From: an uncultured Sphingomonadaceae bacterium
GTDB lineage: Bacteria; Pseudomonadota; Alphaproteobacteria; Sphingomonadales; Sphingomonadaceae
Length of the DNA: 64,000 nucleotides
Direction of reading: 5' to 3'
NCBI GenBank assembly: GCA_947488845.1
Contig: CANLBM010000017.1
Span: 1 to 64,000, forward strand
A model generated the notes under the pieces. The model worked only from the letters and a program-made list of their open reading frames with translations. It was not told where the DNA came from and did no database searches. Each line of letters begins with the position of its first letter. Position 1 is the first letter of the stretch. This document shows, in pieces, positions 16,860 to 26,094 of this stretch. Position numbers and translations under genes: made by a program.

Positions 16860-16883
16860 CAGGAAGGACATCATATGATGCCC
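16860..16883 (-). repeat. Hairpin between tonB and exbB
   Basis: The 12-bp palindrome CATCATATGATG (16869-16880) is flanked by GGA/CCC so that the minus-strand RNA can form a stem of about 10 bp with a 4-base loop. It lies between the tonB stop and the exbB ribosome site. It may affect transcript stability or relative expression. Confidence 0.4.
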
Positions 16884-16896
16884 TCCCCAGTGTTCA

Positions 16897-17550
16897 TTAT
16901 TTCGGTATTTCCCAACGAACGGCATTGGAATAATAGCCGGTTGTCGGATTGCCGTTTGAGTCCAGAGCGGGCCTGAATCGCGCACGACGGGTCAGGTTTT
17001 TGCAAGCAGCCTGATCCAGATCGGCATGGCCGCTAGAACCAGTGATCTGACAATCGCTTACCCTGCCGTCGGCGTTTACAGTCAGCCGGAAACGGGTTGT
17101 ACCTTCACGTTCCTCGCGCAAAGCCCGCGAAGGATAGTCATTCGCATTAGCCCAACTGCCAGGATTACCACGGGCCTCGGGATTCGCCCGTTGTGGCGGA
17201 GGAGGTGGCGGAGGAGGTGGAGGAGGTGCTACCACCGGTGCCGGCCGCGGCGGCGCAGATGGAACCGATTGGATCACCGGCCTTGGCGCAACCACAGGTG
17301 CCACGATCGGCGGCGGCGATACCACAGGAGGCGGTTCAATCGGTTGCTCAGGAGGCGGAGGCGGTTCATCCGGTTCTTCCGGCGGCTCTTCCTCTTGAAT
17401 GTCGATCATGTCCAGTTGCGATGCAACCTTCGTGACGGCCTTATAGGCTAGTCCGGTGACTAGCGCATAGCCAAGTAACAGATGGATGACCACGACAAGA
17501 AAAATTGATATAATCTTGCTCGAACTCATCTCTTGGTCAGCATAAGCCAT
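16897..17550 (-). CDS. tonB: TonB energy transducer
   Basis: A 217-residue protein: short cytoplasmic start, one transmembrane helix (about 13-33, IISIFLVVVIHLLLGYALV), a long periplasmic Pro/Glu/Val region (about 48-120, runs of EPPPPP and PPPPPPPPP), and a C-terminal TonB domain (about 130-217; YPSRALREEREGTTRFRLTV and SSGHADLDQAACKNL). TonB spans the periplasm and drives TonB-dependent receptors such as the one at 28875-31106. It is the first gene of tonB-exbB-exbD-exbD. The Pro codons make a striking G-rich stretch near 17190-17230 on the plus strand. Confidence 0.94.
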   Translation of the reverse strand: MAYADQEMSSSKIISIFLVVVIHLLLGYALVTGLAYKAVTKVASQLDMIDIQEEEPPEEPDEPPPPPEQPIEPPPVVSPPPIVAPVVAPRPVIQSVPSAPPRPAPVVAPPPPPPPPPPPQRANPEARGNPGSWANANDYPSRALREEREGTTRFRLTVNADGRVSDCQITGSSGHADLDQAACKNLTRRARFRPALDSNGNPTTGYYSNAVRWEIPK

Positions 17551-17814
17551 TCAGAAATGTAACTCCTTTTTCCCCATCAAGGCCGACGCTTCATCGCTGA
17601 AGCCCTAGTCAAAGGGCATGAGGCTTGAAAAACCGTCGCGACCTTTGTTATCCCGTATGACAGCTTTTCTTTCGCTTGGAAGCTGTCTTAAATTTGTTTT
17701 AACGTGGTAGTTCCACGCAGGCAATCGCTTTGTTGGTTCAGCGCCGATTAAGCTGTTAAAGACCTACAACAGGGGTTAAATGCAGCCTCCTGAAATCCTG
17801 TTCCAGAGAAAATC

Positions 17815-18651
17815 ATGCGCCCTTTTATGATACTCGCCTTTACACTGTTTTTTAGCCAATTTGCGTCGATTCCGGCCTTTTCACAGGCTCCGGAACAGAC
17901 GGATCCGTTGCAATATGCCGACCTCGCCGACCTCAGCGCGGACGCGCCGATAATTGTTCATGCAACGGTGAAGGAGGCGATTAAAGTGGCCGCCGAACGG
18001 GCGCCAAATGCACCGCCGGGAACCCAGCGTTTTTATATTATAGCATCAACACACGCACTGATTCGTGGTCAGGGAGGGGTCGGCGAAACGATTCGCTACA
18101 TAATTGATCTTCCCCTTGATGATCGCGGCCGGACTCCGAAAATAAAGAAGAAACCGTTCATCATTTTTGCCCGCCGTTCTGCGGGCGGTGGCGACAATGT
18201 ACAGCTGGTCGCCAAAGATGCACAAATTGCCTGGACCCCCGACCGTGAACAGCGGGTCCGTTCGCTGGTCCGGGAATTGCTCGCCCGGGACGCACCGCCA
18301 GCCATTTCCCGTATAGCTAGCGCTATTCATGTGCCCGGTACGATCATCGGCGAAGGCGAAACCCAGATATTCATGGAAACCGAGACCGGATCGCCAATTT
18401 CAATCACCGTGCTCAAACGGGCGGGCCAGCAGAAATTCTGGGCGGTGTCGCTCGGTGAAATTGTCGACGAGGCCGCGCGCGCGCCAGTCCGGAATGGCCT
18501 GCTCTGGTATCGTCTGGCCTGTTTTCTTCCCCGTCAATTGCCTTCCGATACACTGGCCGGTGACACAGGCGCCAATGCACAGCAGGCGCGCAGCGATTAT
18601 CAAATGGTCCTCCGTGATCTCGGCAACTGCCCGAGGTCACGTCAGCGCTGA
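17815..18651 (+). CDS. Hypothetical exported protein
   Basis: A 278-residue protein with a clear signal peptide (MRPFMILAFTLFFSQFASIPAFS, probable cleavage after AFS or FSQA). The mature part has no domain I recognise. It includes a central basic stretch (PKIKKKPFIIFARR) and a C-terminal region with a cysteine pair (ACFLP and GNCPRS). It is likely periplasmic. It is divergent from tonB, with 264 bp between, and 87 bp upstream of homoserine dehydrogenase on the same strand. A functional link to either neighbour is not evident. Confidence 0.6.
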   Translation: MRPFMILAFTLFFSQFASIPAFSQAPEQTDPLQYADLADLSADAPIIVHATVKEAIKVAAERAPNAPPGTQRFYIIASTHALIRGQGGVGETIRYIIDLPLDDRGRTPKIKKKPFIIFARRSAGGGDNVQLVAKDAQIAWTPDREQRVRSLVRELLARDAPPAISRIASAIHVPGTIIGEGETQIFMETETGSPISITVLKRAGQQKFWAVSLGEIVDEAARAPVRNGLLWYRLACFLPRQLPSDTLAGDTGANAQQARSDYQMVLRDLGNCPRSRQR

Positions 18652-18738
18652 TACGGCAGAACTAGTACTGGCATTCGTCAAAGGCGGCGCTAATAAGGCG
18701 CCAGCAATCTCACCTGAAACGAAAAGAGGCCAATGATC

Positions 18739-20037
18739 ATGACTGCCCCCCTTCGCATAGCGCTCGCTGGACTGGGCACGGTCGGGACTGGAGTCATCCG
18801 GCTCATCGAAGAAAATGGCGCGATGATTGCGCAACGGGCCGGACGGCCGATTGTCGTAACCGCTATCTCCGCCCGCGACCGGAACCGGGATCGCGGCATT
18901 GATCTCGCGGCCTATCCGTGGTGCGACAAGCCCGAAGATCTTGCATCGCTTGACGATATAGACTGTGTAGTGGAAATGATCGGCGGCTCCGAAGGCGCGG
19001 CTCTGGATCTGGCGCGCAAGAGCCTGGCGTCCGGCAAGTCTTTCGTCACAGCCAATAAAGCAATGATCGCCCATCACGGGATGGAGCTGGCCAAGGCCGC
19101 CGAAACCGGAAATCTGTCGCTCAGATATGAAGCCGCAGTTGCAGGCGGCATTCCTGTGATCAAGGGACTCCGCGATGGCGCCTCTGCCAACCGGATCGAG
19201 CGGGTTTACGGCATTCTCAACGGCACGTGTAACTATATCCTGACCGAAATGGAAAAACACGGACGCGCATTTGACGACGTCCTCAAGGATGCCCAGGAAA
19301 TCGGCTATGCAGAAGCGGATCCCAGTTTTGACATTGATGGTGTCGATGCCGCCCATAAATTGGCTATTCTGGCAGCGCTGTCCTTCGGCAAGGCGCTCGA
19401 CTTCGACGGCGTGGAAATCGACGGAATTCGTCATATCATGGCGGCGGATATCGGCCAGGCCAAGGCGTTGGGCTATCGCATCCGCCTGCTCGGCATGGCC
19501 CGGATCGATGACGGAAAATTATTCCAGCGGGTCAATCCCTATCTGGTGCCGGAAGGTCATCCTTTGGCACATATCGACGGATCGACAAATGCTGTGGTTG
19601 CCGAGGGCAATTTTTCCGGTCGCCTGATGTTTCAGGGTGCTGGTGCAGGCGAAGGACCAACGGCATCCGCCGTCGTCGCAGACCTGATCGACATTGCCCG
19701 TGGCGATGCCGGCACCGTATTTGCCGCGCCAGCCAGCGCCATGGAAGCGTGCGAACGCGCCGAGAACGGCAACCGGATCGGCAAAAGCTACATCCGCTTC
19801 ATCGTCGCCGACAAGCCGGGCGTTCTGGCGGAGATTACCGCCGCCATGCGCGATGCCAATGTGTCGATCGAGAGCCTCATCCAGACCGAGAAAGCCGCTG
19901 AAGGATCGGTGCTGATCTCCATGGTCACCCATGACAGTCGCGAACGGAATGTCGCGCTTGGTCTCGCAGCTCTGTCCAGTTCGACGAGTCTGAAAGCCGC
20001 TCCGGTAGTGATGCATTTGCTGAGCGATCAAGACTGA
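18739..20037 (+). CDS. hom: Homoserine dehydrogenase
   Basis: A 432-residue NAD(P)-dependent enzyme of the aspartate pathway that reduces aspartate-4-semialdehyde to homoserine (EC 1.1.1.3), leading to Thr and Met. The Rossmann motif GLGTVGTGVIRLIEE is at the start. The catalytic region contains TANKAMIAHHG and GGIPVIKGLRDG, then the hallmark NGTCNYILTEM, and AEADPSFDIDGVDAAHKLAI. A C-terminal ACT domain (about residues 355-425, VADKPGVLAEITAAMRDANV) points to feedback control by threonine. ATG 18739 is nine bases from an AGAGG site; ATG 18733 is also in frame but too close. Confidence 0.95.
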   Translation: MTAPLRIALAGLGTVGTGVIRLIEENGAMIAQRAGRPIVVTAISARDRNRDRGIDLAAYPWCDKPEDLASLDDIDCVVEMIGGSEGAALDLARKSLASGKSFVTANKAMIAHHGMELAKAAETGNLSLRYEAAVAGGIPVIKGLRDGASANRIERVYGILNGTCNYILTEMEKHGRAFDDVLKDAQEIGYAEADPSFDIDGVDAAHKLAILAALSFGKALDFDGVEIDGIRHIMAADIGQAKALGYRIRLLGMARIDDGKLFQRVNPYLVPEGHPLAHIDGSTNAVVAEGNFSGRLMFQGAGAGEGPTASAVVADLIDIARGDAGTVFAAPASAMEACERAENGNRIGKSYIRFIVADKPGVLAEITAAMRDANVSIESLIQTEKAAEGSVLISMVTHDSRERNVALGLAALSSSTSLKAAPVVMHLLSDQD

Positions 20038-20520
20038 TCAATCCGGGTCTTCTGGTGACAGGGGACTGACCATCGCCTGCCGGACATAATCTTCATCAGG
20101 AACCTCCGAATCTATCACATTCCAGAGCCGGACAGCGGCTCCGCCACCGCTGCCGCCGGCTCCTCCGAAGTTCGTTTTAACCAGCGATACCCCCTTGAAG
20201 CAATTCCGCTCATCCATGGTCACATAACAACGGCCCTGCTGGATGATTTCGGGATTGGCTTTCGGCAGGAGTTCCCGGATTCGTTCTCCGGTTTTCGTCG
20301 CCAGTTCGGGAAACGGCAAGCGCCGCTGTCGATCAATTTCCGGAGTCCCGCAGACCACAATCTCGTCATTGGTCCGGTGGAGGAGACAACCATCGGCATC
20401 AACAGCGACCAGTCGCCGGGCATGTTCCATCAACTGTCGCGTTCGGTCGTCCCCTGACACGGCCTGCGCCATCGCGCTGGACGGGATCAACAAAAGGATC
20501 AGGAAAACCGGTCTCGACAT
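20038..20520 (-). CDS. Hypothetical exported protein, 160 aa
   Basis: The N terminus is a signal peptide (MSRPVFLILLLIPSSAMAQA). The mature part contains Cys in DGCLLHRTNDEIVVCG, QGRCYVTMDERNCF, a Pro-Phe-Pro stretch and a glycine run (GGAGGSGGGAA). No family recognised beyond the general style of small exported sphingomonad proteins; it is probably periplasmic. Its stop codon abuts the end of homoserine dehydrogenase (convergent) and its start diverges from glpX across 60 bp. Confidence 0.6.
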   Translation of the reverse strand: MSRPVFLILLLIPSSAMAQAVSGDDRTRQLMEHARRLVAVDADGCLLHRTNDEIVVCGTPEIDRQRRLPFPELATKTGERIRELLPKANPEIIQQGRCYVTMDERNCFKGVSLVKTNFGGAGGSGGGAAVRLWNVIDSEVPDEDYVRQAMVSPLSPEDPD

Positions 20521-20580
20521 TGTAATATCGCTCCCCTATCGAGAATTCAAAATTACCCTATAGAAGGACTACTCCACAAT

Positions 20581-21555
20581 ATGCCCGAAGCAAGCCAAAT
20601 ATTGGACCGCGTACTTGTCATGGAAATGGTACGCGTTACCGAAGCGGCGGCCATATCGGCGGCCAACCTGATCGGTCGCGGCGATGAAAAAGCGGCTGAT
20701 GCTGCCGCTGTAGAAGCGATGCGCGCGGCGCTGAACGAGTTGGATATTTGCGGCACCGTGGTCATCGGCGAAGGCGAACGCGACGAGGCCCCGATGCTTT
20801 TCATCGGCGAAAAAGTCGGACGCGGCTGTGAGGGCGAAGCGCCGGCCATAGATATCGCGCTGGACCCTCTCGAAGGCACGACCATCACCGCCAAAGCAGG
20901 CGCCAATGCATTGGCCGTTCTCGCAATCGCGGAAAAGGGCAATCTGCTGAACGCACCCGATGTCTATATGGACAAACTGGCGGTCGGGCCTGGCTATTCA
21001 CCGGGCATTATCGATCTTGACAAATCGGTGACCGAAAATGTTGAAGCCGTCGCCAAGGAAAAGGGTGTCGAACCCGCGGAAATCATCGTCTGCGTTCTCG
21101 ACCGTCCGCGCCATGACAAGATCATTGCCGAACTGCGCGGGATCGGTTGTGGAATCATGCTTATCCCCGACGGCGATGTCGCCGGTGTGATTGCAACCTC
21201 GGACGAAGACACGACCGTGGACATGTATATGGGTAGCGGCGGTGCGCCCGAAGGCGTGCTCGCGGCAGCAGCGCTCCGCTGCGTTGGCGGACAGTTCAAG
21301 GGACGCCTCTTGTTCCGCAACGACGACGAGCGCCAGCGCGCCTATAAATGGGGCATCGAGGATCTCGACAAAATCTATGACCTGAAAGAATTGGCCAAGG
21401 GCGATGTCATCTTCGCTGCAACAGGCGTTACCCATGGTTCGCTGCTCGAGGGCGTAAAGAAATTGCGCGGCGGCAAGATGACCACCGAAAGCGTTGTCAT
21501 GCGCGCCTCGTCCGGCACCGTACGCTGGGTGAAGAGCGAGCATCGCAAGACCTGA
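20581..21555 (+). CDS. glpX: Class II fructose-1,6-bisphosphatase (GlpX)
   Basis: A 324-residue enzyme that dephosphorylates fructose-1,6-bisphosphate in gluconeogenesis (EC 3.1.3.11), in the cytoplasm. The class II hallmarks are present: VIGEGERDEAPMLFIGE near 61-77, DPLEGTTITAKAG near 99-111, MDKLAVGPG, and SGGAPEGVLAAAALRCVGGQ with GRLLFRND. Length matches the family (about 320-330). The next gene starts inside its stop codon (TGATG), so the pair may be coupled, although the products share no obvious pathway. Confidence 0.95.
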   Translation: MPEASQILDRVLVMEMVRVTEAAAISAANLIGRGDEKAADAAAVEAMRAALNELDICGTVVIGEGERDEAPMLFIGEKVGRGCEGEAPAIDIALDPLEGTTITAKAGANALAVLAIAEKGNLLNAPDVYMDKLAVGPGYSPGIIDLDKSVTENVEAVAKEKGVEPAEIIVCVLDRPRHDKIIAELRGIGCGIMLIPDGDVAGVIATSDEDTTVDMYMGSGGAPEGVLAAAALRCVGGQFKGRLLFRNDDERQRAYKWGIEDLDKIYDLKELAKGDVIFAATGVTHGSLLEGVKKLRGGKMTTESVVMRASSGTVRWVKSEHRKT

Positions 21556-22808
21556 TGCAAAGGATGTTGGGTGAGGAGAACTTGCATCGGTTCCAGAAGC
21601 TGCGTTACTTGCTGCTGCTGTTACCGATATTGGTAACAGCCTGCATTTCTCCCGTTCAATATGGCGACATACCCCACGCCGATTATGTCGCGGACGAGCG
21701 CTGCCGGCCGGGAGTACAACCCGCGGAAGCGCTGGCGGACAAGCCCTATTTCGTTGTGACCAGCCGTTTGCCGGATTGTCGGACGGACCGGGTAGCGCTG
21801 CTTAACCAGCGAAGTGAAATCGTTCGGTACGGCCGGTTTGGCGCGCCGCAGGAAATGGAGATCACCAACGCCAAGGGCAAAGAAAAATCACGGGAGGTGA
21901 TACCCTTTGCCCTGAACAACGACCAGCAATGGTGGGATGATCTCGCGGCAGCCGCGGTTAAGCGGGATGGACGGATTTTGCTCTATGTCCACGGGTTCAA
22001 GGAAACTTTTTTTACCAGCGCACGCGATAGCGCGCAGATTTCACGCCTGTCCGGCCTCGAAATTCCGGTAGTGCATTACAGCTGGCCGTCGCAGGGCGAG
22101 TTTCTGAAATATGCCGCCGATGAAACGAACATGTATTATAATGAACGCCAGTTCCGGAGTTTTCTGGCCAAGCTCGCGCAACAGCCGTGGACGAAGGAAA
22201 TCATTCTGGTTGCCCATTCGCTCGGTGGCCGGCTGGTGATTCCTGCCATCGAATTTGTCGATCGCAACAGCAGCAACGCGGATTCGAGCAATATATCCAA
22301 CATCATCCTCGCCTCGCCCGATATTGACCGGCAGGATTTTGAACGCGACATCGTCGAAACCGTGCTGACCATGCGCCGCGTCAACAATGACCGCCGGATC
22401 ACGGTCTATGTATCAGCCAAAGATCGCGCCCTTGGCTTGTCCTATAATTTTCACGGCTATCCCCGACTGGGCCGTCCGGATTGCTTCAACCCGTTCGAGG
22501 CGACATCATTGCGGGATCAGGGCTATCCCGAACGATGCTATGCCGCCAAGACCAAATATGACACCGAGCCGGAAAAGAGCGGGCTGACGATTATCGACAC
22601 CACCGCCATCAGCCGAGGCCAGACCGGCCACAGCGACTATCTGCGCAGCGGGCCTGCCTGTTCTGATTTCGCGGCGGTCGTCAACAGAACCGAGAACAGG
22701 ACAAACAAACGCAAGGCCAGCAGATTATTGCATGTCTTCGAACTTGTCCCTGATCCCGATATTGCGGAAACCGACGATGTTGCGGAATGTCGCCGCAACC
22801 CGGAATGA
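21555..22808 (+). CDS. Alpha/beta hydrolase (DUF900 type), probable lipoprotein
   Basis: A 417-residue protein. The N terminus is hydrophobic and ends in a lipobox-like LVTAC (LLLLLPILVTAC), so it is probably a lipid-anchored envelope protein. The hydrolase core runs from about residue 120 (ILLYVHGFKETF) through the nucleophile elbow AHSLGGR, with ILASPDIDRQDF giving the likely acid residue. It fits the DUF900 esterase/lipase-like group. The substrate is unknown. The start at 21555 overlaps the glpX stop; ATG 21564 is an alternative. The C-terminal 40 residues look disordered. Confidence 0.8.
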   Translation: MQRMLGEENLHRFQKLRYLLLLLPILVTACISPVQYGDIPHADYVADERCRPGVQPAEALADKPYFVVTSRLPDCRTDRVALLNQRSEIVRYGRFGAPQEMEITNAKGKEKSREVIPFALNNDQQWWDDLAAAAVKRDGRILLYVHGFKETFFTSARDSAQISRLSGLEIPVVHYSWPSQGEFLKYAADETNMYYNERQFRSFLAKLAQQPWTKEIILVAHSLGGRLVIPAIEFVDRNSSNADSSNISNIILASPDIDRQDFERDIVETVLTMRRVNNDRRITVYVSAKDRALGLSYNFHGYPRLGRPDCFNPFEATSLRDQGYPERCYAAKTKYDTEPEKSGLTIIDTTAISRGQTGHSDYLRSGPACSDFAAVVNRTENRTNKRKASRLLHVFELVPDPDIAETDDVAECRRNPE

Positions 22809-22832
22809 TATTGTCAGCTTTGGCCGGGATCG

Positions 22833-23420
22833 ATGCTGCGCAATAACGGGCAACTGGAGGTGTTACTGGCGGAAGTCCGCGGCTGCACGATCTGCACAGG
22901 TCTGCCTTTGGGCCCCAAACCGTTGCTGCAGGCAGACAGCGCCGCGCAGATTCTGCTGGTCGGCCAGGCGCCGGGCAGCAAGACCCACGAGAAAGGCCGC
23001 CCGTTTGACGATGTCAGCGGCAAACGGCTGCGCGAGTGGCTGGGCGTGACCGAAGAGCAATTTTACGATCCGCGCCTGTTTGCCATCATCCCGATGGGTT
23101 TCTGCTTTCCCGGCACCGGCAAGGGCGGCGACATGCCGCCGCGACCGGAATGCGCGCCGGCGTGGCGCCAGCCGCTGCTGGATGCCCTGCCCAATATCAG
23201 GCTGACGCTGGTGCTCGGCCAATATGCGATGAACTGGCATCTCGGCGATCGAAAATCGCGCACGCTCACCGACACGGTGAAGCGCTGGCGGGAATTCTGG
23301 CCGGAGCTCTTGCCCCTGCCCCACCCCAGCCCGCGCAATATCCGCTGGTTCAAGGCCAATCCCTGGTTCGAGACCGATGTCATCCCGGTCTTGCAGGATC
23401 GCGTAAGGGAACTGACCTAG
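22833..23420 (+). CDS. Uracil-DNA glycosylase superfamily protein
   Basis: A 195-residue protein of the UDG superfamily. Motif 1 is GQAPGSKTHEKGRPFDDVSG (about 50-69) and motif 3 is the HPSPRN near 168-173; the core FYDPRLFAIIPMGFCFPGTG lies between. The first CxxC (CTIC) near residue 18 resembles the iron-sulfur ligand region of family 4/5 enzymes, but I do not see a full four-cysteine set. The likely role is base-excision repair or a related nucleic-acid function. Proteins with these motifs are widespread in proteobacteria. The start ATG 22833 is 24 bp after the hydrolase stop. Confidence 0.82.
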   Translation: MLRNNGQLEVLLAEVRGCTICTGLPLGPKPLLQADSAAQILLVGQAPGSKTHEKGRPFDDVSGKRLREWLGVTEEQFYDPRLFAIIPMGFCFPGTGKGGDMPPRPECAPAWRQPLLDALPNIRLTLVLGQYAMNWHLGDRKSRTLTDTVKRWREFWPELLPLPHPSPRNIRWFKANPWFETDVIPVLQDRVRELT

Positions 23421-23908
23421 AAAACCCCCATGGCCAGCCCCGCCGATAGCGTCGCGCCGGTTTCCGCGCAGGGTTGGCGATCGCTTTCACCGATCGTCTT
23501 CGGCGCCAATATCTGCTCCTGGGTCTGCGCGTGGGTGCAGATGATCAGGCTGTCGATCACCTTCCTGAGCCGCCAGCCGGTGGCGATCCGCTCCAGCTGG
23601 ACCTTCGCATTTTCGCCATCCGATCCGGCGCAGATCATCGCGGCATAGGGGCGCCCTTCGATCCTGCCGAGCAAGGGATAATAGCAGCGATCGAAAAAGG
23701 CCTTCATCACCCCGGCAATCGCGGCGAGATTTTCAGGCGTCGCAAAAATATAGCCGTCGGCGGACAGCATGTCATCGGGCCGGCATTCTTCCGCGCGAAC
23801 GACGCGCACTTCGGTGCCGTCTTCCTGCCGCGCAGCTTCGGCAGCCGCCTCGACCATCTGGGCGGTGCCGCCGGTATAGCTGTAATAGACGATCAGAAGA
23901 TTTTTCAT
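23417..23908 (-). CDS. Flavodoxin-fold NAD(P)H-dependent oxidoreductase-like protein
   Basis: A 163-residue protein beginning MKNLLIVYYSYTGGTAQMVE, whose YSYTGGT loop is a flavodoxin-type FMN phosphate site. A second FMN-contact region (GYIFATPENLAAIAGVMKAFFDR) is as expected for the flavodoxin/NADPH-dependent FMN reductase fold. ATG 23908 has AGGA six bases upstream; the longer version starting further upstream has none. It converges on the UDG gene with a 4-bp overlap at the stops and diverges from recJ. The redox partner is unknown. Confidence 0.8.
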   Translation of the reverse strand: MKNLLIVYYSYTGGTAQMVEAAAEAARQEDGTEVRVVRAEECRPDDMLSADGYIFATPENLAAIAGVMKAFFDRCYYPLLGRIEGRPYAAMICAGSDGENAKVQLERIATGWRLRKVIDSLIICTHAQTQEQILAPKTIGESDRQPCAETGATLSAGLAMGVF

Positions 23909-23973
23909 CGCTTGTCCTCTAACAAGTAACAGACCGATTGTCAGCGCTTCAGGTTTCACGCATAGCGCGGAGC

Positions 23974-25740
23974 ATGAACGCAGTATTGAACGTCGAGAAC
24001 TCCCTGTCCGGCCAGAGCTGGCGCTGGCGCAGCACCAGCGCCGACGCGCGCGATCCCGGATTTCAGCCGGATGATCTGGTCACCCAGTTGTTGCTCGCGC
24101 GTGGCGCGAGCCGCGAAACGCTGGAGGTCAACCGAGACCCGACGATCCGCGGCTTCATGCCCGATCCTTCGGTATTCCAGGATATGGACGTAGCGGCGGA
24201 CCGCCTGGCTCTGGCTATCAAGAATCAGGAAAAGGTCACGATATTCGGCGACTATGATGTTGACGGCGCAACCAGCGCCGCCTTGCTGATCCGCTTGCTG
24301 AGGGACCTCGGACTCGATGCGGGCTATTATATCCCCGACCGCCTGATGGAGGGCTATGGCCCGTCGGGCGAGGCATTGGTCAGGCTCGGCGAACAGGGCA
24401 GCAATCTTGTGGTGACGGTCGATTGCGGCGCCATGGCCTTTGAAGCGCTCGACATGGCCGATAAGGCCGGTGTCGAAGTGATCGTGGTCGACCATCACAA
24501 ATGCGCGGTCGAATTGCCCAAGGCGCTGGCACTGGTCAATCCCAACCGGCTGGATGAAAGCGAGGCCGGCGCCGAACACGGCCATCTCGCCGCCGTCGGC
24601 ATGGCCTTCCTGCTCGGCGCTGCTCTCGTGAGGACACTGCGCAACAAGGGTTTCTTTGCGAATCGAGCCGAACCCAAATTGCTCGAGCTATTGGATATCG
24701 TGGCCCTGGGCACGGTGGCCGATGTCGCCCAGTTGCGCGGACTCAACCGCGCCTTCGTCGCGCAGGGCATCAAAGTCCTCGCCGGGCGGCAGAATGTCGG
24801 CCTGTCTGCCCTGATCGATGCCAGCCGCCTGAAACGCGCACCGATATGTTCGGACCTCGGCTTCGCCCTTGGACCGAGGATCAATGCCGGCGGACGGGTC
24901 GGCAAATCCGACCTCGGCGTGCGATTGCTGATCACGCGGGACCCGGAAGAAGCGCAGGCCATTGCCGCCGAGCTCGACCATCTCAATCAGGAACGCCGCG
25001 CGATCGAGGCCCATGTGCTCGAGGAAGCCGACGCCATGTGTTCTTCGCAGCAGAATCAGGCGGTGGCAGTGCTCTCGGCCCGAGGCTGGCATCCCGGAGT
25101 CATCGGTATTGTCGCCGGCCGGATCAAGGAGAAGCTGAACCGTCCCGCCATCATCATCGCCGTCGATGAAGAAGGGATCGGCAAAGGCTCCGGACGTTCG
25201 ATTTCCGGCATTGATCTCGGTGCAGCGATCATCGCGGCCAAGGACAGCGGCCTGCTGATCGCCGGCGGCGGTCATGCGATGGCTGCAGGCATCACCATCG
25301 AAGCGGACAAGGTCGATGCCTTTTCGGAATTTCTCAATGACCGGCTCGCCGACGGCGTCGGCAAGGCACAGGATGGCAAGGCCCTGCTGGTCGACGCGGT
25401 GCTGTCACCCAAGGGCGTCAATCCGACGATGGTCGAAGCGATGGACGGAGCCGGCCCCTATGGCATGGGCTGGCCCGCCCCACGCGTCGTGACCGGACCG
25501 GTGCGAATCGTCAAATGCGATATTGTCGGAACCGACCATGTCCGGATGATCGTCGCTGGCGATGACGGCGCATCGATAAAGACAATTGCCTTCCGCGCGG
25601 CGGAAACCGACCTCGGTCAGGCTCTGCTCCACGCTCCGCGAGGCCGGAAATTGTGGATAGCAGGCCGCGCCAAGATCGATGACTGGGGCAGCCGCCCATC
25701 GGCGGAAATCCACCTGGAAGATGCAGCCTGGGCCGATTGA
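23974..25740 (+). CDS. recJ: Single-stranded-DNA-specific exonuclease RecJ
   Basis: A 588-residue 5'-to-3' exonuclease of DNA repair and recombination. The DHH phosphoesterase domain is clear: GDYDVDGATSAALL, TVDCGAMAFEA, and VVDHHKCAVELP (the DHH motif), with LGTVADVAQL. The DHHA1 domain includes GRSISGIDLGAAI and GGGHAMAAGITIE. Length fits RecJ (570-600). I take ATG 23974; the preceding codons overlap the flavodoxin gene's leader and look non-coding. The gene is divergent from the flavodoxin-like gene and is followed by tRNA-Glu 190 bp downstream. Confidence 0.95.
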   Translation: MNAVLNVENSLSGQSWRWRSTSADARDPGFQPDDLVTQLLLARGASRETLEVNRDPTIRGFMPDPSVFQDMDVAADRLALAIKNQEKVTIFGDYDVDGATSAALLIRLLRDLGLDAGYYIPDRLMEGYGPSGEALVRLGEQGSNLVVTVDCGAMAFEALDMADKAGVEVIVVDHHKCAVELPKALALVNPNRLDESEAGAEHGHLAAVGMAFLLGAALVRTLRNKGFFANRAEPKLLELLDIVALGTVADVAQLRGLNRAFVAQGIKVLAGRQNVGLSALIDASRLKRAPICSDLGFALGPRINAGGRVGKSDLGVRLLITRDPEEAQAIAAELDHLNQERRAIEAHVLEEADAMCSSQQNQAVAVLSARGWHPGVIGIVAGRIKEKLNRPAIIIAVDEEGIGKGSGRSISGIDLGAAIIAAKDSGLLIAGGGHAMAAGITIEADKVDAFSEFLNDRLADGVGKAQDGKALLVDAVLSPKGVNPTMVEAMDGAGPYGMGWPAPRVVTGPVRIVKCDIVGTDHVRMIVAGDDGASIKTIAFRAAETDLGQALLHAPRGRKLWIAGRAKIDDWGSRPSAEIHLEDAAWAD

Positions 25741-25932
25741 GGGGGCGTCGATAGCAGTCTGCGACAGCGCCATATCGGTGCACGCTATCGATATGTTGGC
25801 GACCTGGAAGACGGCAAGTCGCAAGCCTTTACCACTCCGTCACGAAATAGGCCGGAAAAACCGGAGGAAAGAGGGTTGACCAAAGCCGAGCACCCCCCTA
25901 ATGGCCGTGGCTCGCTGACCAGCAATTGGTAT

Positions 25933-26007
25933 GGCCCCTTCGTCTAAGGGTTAGGACGCGGCCCTTTCACGGCTGAAATACGGGTTCGAATCCCGTAGGG
26001 GTCACCA
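25933..26007 (+). tRNA. tRNA-Glu (UUC anticodon), CCA encoded
   Basis: The acceptor stem pairs GGCCCCT with AGGGGTC. The anticodon loop CTTTCAC gives anticodon TTC. The T arm ACGGG-TTCGAAT-CCCGT is standard, and CCA is encoded (26005-26007). An integrase remnant begins 88 bp beyond its 3' end, as expected where an element used this tRNA as its att site. Confidence 0.94.
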
Positions 26008-26094
26008 TTCTAGAAAATCTTGTATTTTTTTTCCTAAAGCTTACGCAAAGCCTAGGCTTTTTGATCACTCTTTGGTTCAAAGGAGTGGTATAAG

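Noticed and set aside
17190..17240. G-rich run on the plus strand considered as a G-quadruplex control element
   Set aside because: It is fully explained by the proline codons of TonB's periplasmic linker.
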